From assembly GCA_963545585.1 (NCBI GenBank), contig CAUUKX010000036.1:1-18556 (forward strand): 18,556 nt of DNA, given 5' to 3'. Numbering within the stretch: position 1 is the first letter of the stretch; each line of letters opens with the position of its first letter. Shown here one piece after another: positions 14,008 through 18,556 of the stretch. The notes beneath the pieces are model-generated. The model worked only from the letters and a program-made list of their open reading frames with translations. It was not told the DNA's origin and did no database searches. Position numbers and translations under genes: made by a program. The DNA comes from W11650 sp963545585 (lineage in GTDB: Bacteria > Bacillota > Clostridia > Lachnospirales > Vallitaleaceae).

Positions 14008-16020
14008 TTACAGCTTGAACTCGCTACTAATCCGCTCTAAATCTTCACCCAGCTCCAGCAAGGCTTCGCTTTCGGCGGCAATCATCAGGAAGGTATCATT
14101 TTGCTCCTGCATGGATGCCGAAATCTCCTCGGTACTGGCCGCATTTTCTTCGGTCAGTGCCGCAATATTGCTCATCGAACTAGACACCTTTTCTCTAGCC
14201 TCGTTAATCTTTTCATTGGCGGCAAAGATTTTTTCAATCGTATTCCGTAAATGCCCCAGTGCCTCCGAAATTCCTTCAAACTTCTCCGACATACCGGTTA
14301 CGTTCTCGGACTGTTCTTCCACCACCCGGTTTGATTCAATAATCTGAGAAACGGCGTACTGCGTTCTCTCGGCCAGTGTTACCACTGATTTCCGAATCTG
14401 TTCGGTCGATAAATTGGAGCTTTCCGCTAATTTCCGAATTTCCTCAGCCACCACCGCAAAGCCGCGGCCGCTTTCTCCCGCCCGGGCGGCCTCAATGGCC
14501 GCATTTAGCGCCAGCAAATTAATCTGATCGGAAATCGTTTTAATCGTATCGCCCGCCAAATTGATTTCATCGACACTCTGCTCGGTATTTTTGATTGCTT
14601 CCTGAATTTTCGCTGAAATTTCAGTGTTTTGTTTCGTGGAATCAACCAGCAGCTGAAGCTGACCCTTACCCTCAACTTGTAAGAGATCGACTCGGTCAGA
14701 GGCACCAATCATTTCTTTCATCTGCACGGTATTGCTTTCCATCTGCACGCCCATATGGCTAAGCTCCGCTACGCCGTCCTGAACGTCGCTGGCCTGAGCG
14801 GTTGCACCCTGCGCAATTTCATCCAACGTCCGGGTAATATCTGCCGCCATTGCACTGGCGGAATTGCAGCTTTGGCTGAAATCCTTGGACGAGGACATCA
14901 GTTTATCAATCGAGGAATGAATCTGATGAACCAACTCGCTGATATTTTGACGGAGCGACACAATCGCCCGGTAAATATCACCAAACTCATTTTTCCGATC
15001 TGAATAGTCATGCGGCAGCTCTTTGCCAATCTCTAACCGAGCTAATTGCTCAATATTTGCTCTAGCATCATTCAGCGCTTTTATCAGTGGCCGGGTCAAA
15101 ACAAAATGCAGCACAATGCTCAGCAGTATGATAACACCCAAAGCAAACAAAGCCATAAGCAGAGCTAAATCATTCTGCGGCTTCATAATTTCGGCCTTAT
15201 TGATTGAAATCAGCACCGTCCAGTCTTTCGTCTCCATATTGTAAAAACCGGCCAGCTTATCATTGCCCATAAAACTGTATTCTCCAGCCCCTGTTTTTTG
15301 GGTCAGAATTTTTTCTTTATAAAAGTTCGCCAGTTTCTGATAGCTGGAATCTTGCTCCGCTTTTTCCAGAATATTCAATTTTTCTTCCACTAACTTAGGA
15401 TTGGTATGCCCAATGACTTGACCTCTCATATCATAAATGGAAACAATTCCGCTCTCAAGCCAAGAAAATTCCGAACAAATATTGCTGATAAAATCAGCGC
15501 TTTTTACTGCTCCAAACACACCGACGATTTTATCATTTTGATAAATCGGTGTGGATATAACAATAATGCCTTTTTCTGTCACCTTATCAATCAAAATATC
15601 CGAAATAAAGGTTTTGCCAGTCATGCTTTCTTTAAAGTATTCTCTGTCCGAAGCATCAAAGTCTTCCTGACCTTTGGTAAAGTTTTTGCCCTCACCCTTA
15701 ACTGTTGATATAAAAAATTCAACATAACCTAAACGACTGGCCTGCTTTTGCATATATTCCGATTTCTGAGTAAAAGAATGGCTTGATTGCGTCAGAATCG
15801 GATTAGCCGCCAATGTCTCCACTATTTTCCCTTCCGCTGTCAGTTTATCATCAACTGCCCGGGCAACTTCCTTCGTTAAATTTAAAACTTCATCCTCAAC
15901 CATTTTTTTCAAGATCTGGGAACCAAAAGTACCACTTAATGCCAGCAGCAAGCCGCAAGCCACTACAATCCCTGCAACCACTCCAAACGCTACTCGTGCG
16001 CCTATTGATTTTTTTTTCAT
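14008..16020 (-). CDS. Methyl-accepting chemotaxis protein with dCache-type sensor (MCP-B)
   Basis: The ATG at 16020 is preferred. GGAAAGGA lies before it, whereas an in-frame ATG at 16047 has no ribosome binding site. This start gives 670 residues, exactly the length of MCP-A. The layout is a membrane helix (about 10-34), an extracellular sensor with REYFKESMTGKTFISDIL near 126-143, a second membrane helix (about 284-309), HAMP and a signalling domain with the same AIEAARAGESGRGFAVVAEE tip. The sensor is clearly homologous to that of MCP-A but differs at many positions, so the two receptors probably see different ligands. The signalling halves are nearly identical, including runs of about 100 bases with identical third positions. 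It lies downstream of rpsD copy 2 and upstream of rplJ copy 1. Confidence 0.95.
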   Translation of the reverse strand: MKKKSIGARVAFGVVAGIVVACGLLLALSGTFGSQILKKMVEDEVLNLTKEVARAVDDKLTAEGKIVETLAANPILTQSSHSFTQKSEYMQKQASRLGYVEFFISTVKGEGKNFTKGQEDFDASDREYFKESMTGKTFISDILIDKVTEKGIIVISTPIYQNDKIVGVFGAVKSADFISNICSEFSWLESGIVSIYDMRGQVIGHTNPKLVEEKLNILEKAEQDSSYQKLANFYKEKILTQKTGAGEYSFMGNDKLAGFYNMETKDWTVLISINKAEIMKPQNDLALLMALFALGVIILLSIVLHFVLTRPLIKALNDARANIEQLARLEIGKELPHDYSDRKNEFGDIYRAIVSLRQNISELVHQIHSSIDKLMSSSKDFSQSCNSASAMAADITRTLDEIAQGATAQASDVQDGVAELSHMGVQMESNTVQMKEMIGASDRVDLLQVEGKGQLQLLVDSTKQNTEISAKIQEAIKNTEQSVDEINLAGDTIKTISDQINLLALNAAIEAARAGESGRGFAVVAEEIRKLAESSNLSTEQIRKSVVTLAERTQYAVSQIIESNRVVEEQSENVTGMSEKFEGISEALGHLRNTIEKIFAANEKINEAREKVSSSMSNIAALTEENAASTEEISASMQEQNDTFLMIAAESEALLELGEDLERISSEFKL

Positions 16021-16032
16021 TTTTTCCTTTCC

Positions 16033-16048
16033 AATGACCCTTGTCATT
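16033..16048. promoter_or_regulatory. Inverted repeat just upstream of MCP-B
   Basis: AATGAC-CCTT-GTCATT is a perfect 6-base inverted repeat with a 4-base spacer, ending 12 bases before the chosen MCP-B start. It could be an operator or hairpin. No protein can be assigned. Confidence 0.3.
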
Positions 16049-16111
16049 CTTATTCGGTTGAACTGGTTTCCTCACTATTTATAAAAAGTTACCCTGACGC
16101 CGGTAAATAAC

Positions 16112-16148
16112 AGAAAAAGGCATTCCCCATCTTTGGTGAGAATGCCTT
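16112..16148 (-). terminator. Rho-independent terminator after rpsD copy 2
   Basis: Reading the minus strand, AAGGCATTCTC pairs with GGGAATGCCTT over 11 bases (16138-16148 with 16117-16127), followed by TTTCTGTTATTT. It shares GGCATTCTC with the terminator after rpsD copy 1 but the rest has diverged. Confidence 0.8.
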
Positions 16149-16161
16149 CGCTTTTGTTGTC

Positions 16162-16761
16162 TTATATAAACTTGGAATAATACTCAACGATTAAGTGATC
16201 TTCAATCTCAATCGGAATCTCTTCTCTTTCCGGATTGCGAATCAGTGTCGTTGCATAATTTTCTTCGTCCTTTGATAAGTATGGATACGATCCGGCCGTG
16301 CCTAAGAAATTATCCTTAAACAACTGGATGCTTTGCGATTTTTCTGTCAAAGCAATCACATCCCCCGGCAGTACCGCATAAGACGGAATAGTGATTCTTT
16401 TGCCGTTAACCAGAATATGGCCATGTCCGACCATTTGTCTGGCCTGACGAATACTGGTTGCATAACCGCTCCGATATACTAAGTTATCCAGCCGCGTCTC
16501 CAGCATCCGAACCAGTGCCGTACCAGTGATTTGTTCATCTTTCATCGCTCTTAAAAAGTAACGATAGAACTGTTTTTCCATAACTTCGTAATAACCGCGA
16601 AGTCTTTGCTTTTCCAATAATTGAATCCCGTATTCGGAGAGCTTCTTGCGATCTCTCGCCTGACCGGCTTTTTCTGCACGCTTCATCGCTTTTGGATGAC
16701 CACATACATTTAAGTTCAGTCTACGACATTTCTTAAATCTTGGTTCTCTCATTCTTGCCAT
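16162..16761 (-). CDS. rpsD: 30S ribosomal protein S4, copy 2
   Basis: The protein is identical to copy 1 at 11969-12568, with one synonymous base change (His188 codon CAC here, CAT in copy 1). It has the same GAGGAG ribosome binding site and the same 78-base gap from rplL. The terminator downstream is different in sequence, and MCP-B follows instead of MCP-A. Nothing suggests it is a pseudogene: it should make functional S4. Two identical rpsD genes with the same control are rare in bacteria, which usually keep one copy or two diverged paralogues. Confidence 0.95.
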   Translation of the reverse strand: MARMREPRFKKCRRLNLNVCGHPKAMKRAEKAGQARDRKKLSEYGIQLLEKQRLRGYYEVMEKQFYRYFLRAMKDEQITGTALVRMLETRLDNLVYRSGYATSIRQARQMVGHGHILVNGKRITIPSYAVLPGDVIALTEKSQSIQLFKDNFLGTAGSYPYLSKDEENYATTLIRNPEREEIPIEIEDHLIVEYYSKFI

Positions 16762-16839
16762 CTTTATTTTCTCCTCACATAAATTGCGTGACAGTTCAGG
16801 TAAGCGGATATCTATGCCTAATAGTCCTTAACAGGCTGA

Positions 16840-17217
16840 TTATTTCAAAGTTACCTTTGCGCCGACTGCTTCTAACTTCGTCTTGATCTCTTCCGCTTCT
16901 TCCTTGGTAGCACCTTCCTTAACCATCTTCGGAGCACCGTCAACTAATTCTTTTGCTTCTTTAAGACCCAAGCCGGTGATACCGCGAACTTCCTTAATAA
17001 CCTTAATCTTTTCTGCGCCAGCATCGGTCAATTCAACATCAAACTCGGTCTTTTCTTCAGCGGCCGGAGCAGCGGCACCAGCACCGGCGGCTACGACAAC
17101 GCCAGCGGCTGCCGATACGCCAAACTCTTTCTCGGCTGCTTCTACCAATTCATTCAATTCCAATACAGACAATTCCTTTACTGCCTCTAAAATCTCTGCT
17201 ACTGTTAATTTAGCCAT
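16840..17217 (-). CDS. rplL: 50S ribosomal protein L7/L12, copy 2
   Basis: Identical in protein and, by eye, in DNA to copy 1. The start at 17217 is chosen for the same reason: the GGAGGAA site lies just upstream, within the longer TTG frame. The dimerisation domain, Ala-rich hinge and factor-binding domain are intact, so it should be functional. Extra L7/L12 is the one ribosomal protein for which raised dosage is physiologically natural, since four to six copies sit on each ribosome. Confidence 0.96.
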   Translation of the reverse strand: MAKLTVAEILEAVKELSVLELNELVEAAEKEFGVSAAAGVVVAAGAGAAAPAAEEKTEFDVELTDAGAEKIKVIKEVRGITGLGLKEAKELVDGAPKMVKEGATKEEAEEIKTKLEAVGAKVTLK

Positions 17218-17277
17218 TCTTATTTCCTCCAATTAAACTTTTACTCTTTCATTTCTTTGGTTTCTTTGGTTTCGTTC

Positions 17278-17820
17278 TTATTCCGCTTCTGCCGGTGCTA
17301 CCACTGCTAATTCGCCGGCCGTAGCCACGCCCTGCTCCGCTGCCTTGTCGGCAACTGCTTTGACCACCCGGGCAAAAGTTGCCATCGGTGACTGGAAGCT
17401 CCCTAAGAGTTTGGACAGCAATTCGTTCTTACCCGGAATCGATGCAATCTTAGCAATTCCAGCTGCATCATAATAAGTTCCGTCCACAACGCCTGCTTTA
17501 AATTCCAGTTTCGGCATCGTCTTGGTTGCTTCTTTCAGAATACGCGCTCCCGCAGTTGCATCTTCATAGCTGATAGCAACAGCGCTCGGACCTTCCAAAT
17601 GGGAGTCTAATTGAGCGAAATCGGTTCCCTCAAAGGCAAAACGCATCATTGTATTTTTAAATACCCGATACGTTACATTTGCTGCTCTCAGGTCTTTCCG
17701 AAGCTGCGTATCCTGTGCAACGGTCAAGCCGCGATAATCAACCAGAACGACCGAAGATGCCCCTTGCAGATGCTCTTTAATGCCACTGATCACTGCTTGC
17801 TTTTGTTCTACTTTTGGCAC
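17278..17820 (-). CDS. rplJ: 50S ribosomal protein L10, copy 2
   Basis: Identical to copy 1, including the GTG start, AAGGAGG site, L10 leader, attenuator and promoter. Because the leader is retained, L10 made from either copy should repress both operons, which would buffer the dosage effect of duplication. The gene upstream is again the 3' end of a chemoreceptor. Confidence 0.96.
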   Translation of the reverse strand: MPKVEQKQAVISGIKEHLQGASSVVLVDYRGLTVAQDTQLRKDLRAANVTYRVFKNTMMRFAFEGTDFAQLDSHLEGPSAVAISYEDATAGARILKEATKTMPKLEFKAGVVDGTYYDAAGIAKIASIPGKNELLSKLLGSFQSPMATFARVVKAVADKAAEQGVATAGELAVVAPAEAE

Positions 17821-17832
17821 AGTACTACCTCC

Positions 17833-17978
17833 TTATAATAAAAAAGCTCTTTGCCAAAAACAAAGAGATTACACGTCTTGTCAAGAAAGGGCTTACCCCT
17901 CCCGCTTTTCTATGTAGCCTCGGCAGGTTGATTTACGTTGTGCTCACGCACCTGCTGTCTTTGGTCAATTTTTCCACG
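17833..17978 (-). ncRNA. Ribosomal protein L10 leader, copy 2
   Basis: Same sequence as 13640-13785, with the GCAGGT/ACCTGC core helix, GTGA tetraloop hairpin and CCGAGG segment intact. Confidence 0.85.
17838..17867 (-). terminator. Attenuator terminator in the rplJ leader, copy 2
   Basis: Same CTCTTTG/CAAAGAG stem and T-run as in copy 1, just before the rplJ ribosome binding site. Confidence 0.8.
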
Positions 17979-17984
17979 TTTGCT

Positions 17985-18013
17985 ATCATAGCAAAAGATT
18001 GTCCGCTTGTCAA
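17985..18013 (-). promoter_or_regulatory. Consensus promoter of the rplJ-rplL-rpsD operon, copy 2
   Basis: TTGACA, 17-base spacer, TATGAT with extended TG on the minus strand, identical to copy 1. Confidence 0.85.
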
Positions 18014-18147
18014 GGACTTTTTCTTGAAACTCCATATTTTTCTGCATTTTTACGGAACATCACCCACTTCAGAAAATCAGGTTTATGATAGTTATTTTTT
18101 TATCGGAAAATCATATAAGAATATATCAAAATCCCACATCATCAACA

Positions 18148-18175
18148 AGGGCTAATCCACAAACGAATCAGCCCT
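18148..18175 (-). terminator. Possible terminator after MCP-B'
   Basis: Same AGGGCTGATTC/GATTAGCCCT hairpin as at 13955-13982, with a weak U-tract. Confidence 0.45.
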
Positions 18176-18200
18176 CATTGCTATTACTTTATTAAATTGT

Positions 18201-18556
18201 TTACAGCTTGAACTCGCTACTAATCCGCTCTAAATCTTCACCCAGCTCCAGCAAGGCTTCGCTTTCGGCGGCAATCATCAGGAAGGTATCATTTTGCTCC
18301 TGCATGGATGCCGAAATCTCCTCGGTACTGGCCGCATTTTCTTCGGTCAGTGCCGCAATATTGCTCATCGAACTAGACACCTTTTCTCTAGCCTCGTTAA
18401 TCTTTTCATTGGCGGCAAAGATTTTTTCAATCGTATTCCGTAAATGCCCCAGTGCCTCCGAAATTCCTTCAAACTTCTCCGACATACCGGTTACGTTCTC
18501 GGACTGTTCTTCCACCACCCGGTTTGATTCAATAATCTGAGAAACGGCGTACTGCG
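18201..18556 (-). CDS. Methyl-accepting chemotaxis protein, C-terminal part (MCP-B', cut by window edge)
   Basis: About 118 C-terminal codons of a chemoreceptor signalling domain, ending ERISSEFKL. The visible part is identical to the matching part of MCP-B and differs from MCP-A at several residues and many silent sites. The membrane helices, sensor and hairpin tip lie outside the window. It may be a full second copy of MCP-B, a third receptor with a different sensor, or an assembly carry-over from MCP-B. The window alone cannot decide. Confidence 0.85.
   Translation of the reverse strand, partial: QYAVSQIIESNRVVEEQSENVTGMSEKFEGISEALGHLRNTIEKIFAANEKINEAREKVSSSMSNIAALTEENAASTEEISASMQEQNDTFLMIAAESEALLELGEDLERISSEFKL

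Larger units (their letters stand above)
11967..16159 (+). repeat. Tandem duplication unit, copy 1 (4193 bases: rpsD, rplL, rplJ, MCP-B)
   Basis: From 11967 rightward the sequence is repeated from 16160 at a constant offset of 4193 bases. I see only one substitution, 12002 (A) against 16195 (G), which changes a His codon of rpsD synonymously. Identity stops abruptly left of 11967/16160, just beyond the rpsD stop codon. The unit contains no transposase and I see no flanking short repeat of note. Confidence 0.9.
17821..18200. other. Intergenic region with promoter and leader, copy 2, 380 bases
   Basis: Duplicate of 13628-14007. It contains the second promoter, leader and attenuator and a hairpin after MCP-B' (18148-18175). 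Nothing else is recognised. Confidence 0.8.
16160..18556 (+). repeat. Tandem duplication unit, copy 2 (cut by window edge)
   Basis: These 2397 bases repeat 11967-14363 with the single noticed difference at 16195. They cover rpsD, rplL, rplJ, promoter, leader and the 3' end of a chemoreceptor. Whether the repeat continues through the whole unit cannot be seen. Confidence 0.9.

Noticed and set aside
11967..18556. Composite transposon or integrated plasmid as the cause of the duplication
   Set aside because: No transposase, integrase, insertion-sequence ends or attachment-site-like repeats were seen at the unit edges.

Overview
The window looks like chromosomal DNA of a low-to-mid GC Gram-positive bacterium (Bacillota, most likely class Clostridia). 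This rests on strong AGGAGG-type ribosome binding sites, a Bacillus-type ThyA, a lipoprotein VanY-type peptidase, an L10 leader with attenuator, a PyrB/PyrI aspartate carbamoyltransferase pair and dCache chemoreceptors. The species cannot be named from sequence alone. No tRNA, rRNA, CRISPR array, transposase or phage gene was seen.

Left part (1-8134). On the minus strand, hflX, thyA, an AT-rich gene for an unknown four-helix membrane protein, and the first 15 codons of folA form a tightly packed operon. The thyA stop and the membrane-protein start share an ATGA overlap. ThyA consumes methylene-tetrahydrofolate and FolA regenerates tetrahydrofolate, so the unknown gene sits inside the thymidylate/folate cycle. 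A small two-helix membrane protein gene (+), rarA (-), a VanY-type carboxypeptidase lipoprotein gene (-) and an M24 Xaa-Pro peptidase gene (+, with its own strong promoter and a distant strong terminator) follow.

Middle (8135-9797). pyrB and pyrI encode the catalytic and regulatory chains of aspartate carbamoyltransferase. No PyrR-type attenuator was recognised upstream. A family of short imperfect-palindrome elements with shared terminal inverted repeats (MITE-like) lies at about 2962-3090, 6168-6335 and 7775-7904, with a truncated copy at 8590-8625 inside the pyr operon.

Right part (9798-18556). Chemoreceptor genes alternate with blocks of ribosomal protein genes. In transcription order (minus strand) these are MCP-B' (partial), rplJ-rplL-rpsD copy 2, MCP-B, rplJ-rplL-rpsD copy 1 and MCP-A. 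Positions 16160-18556 repeat 11967-14363 at a fixed offset of 4193 bases with a single difference noticed by eye (12002/16195, synonymous). Each block has its own consensus promoter, L10 leader and attenuator. The terminators beyond the two rpsD copies are related but diverged, and MCP-A and MCP-B have diverged sensor halves with nearly identical signalling halves. This pattern suggests an older duplication kept uniform by recombination, or a recent tandem duplication. An assembly artefact at the right end must also be considered. The rplJ-rplL-rpsD linkage, away from rplKA and rpoBC and surrounded by chemoreceptors, is the most unusual feature of the window.
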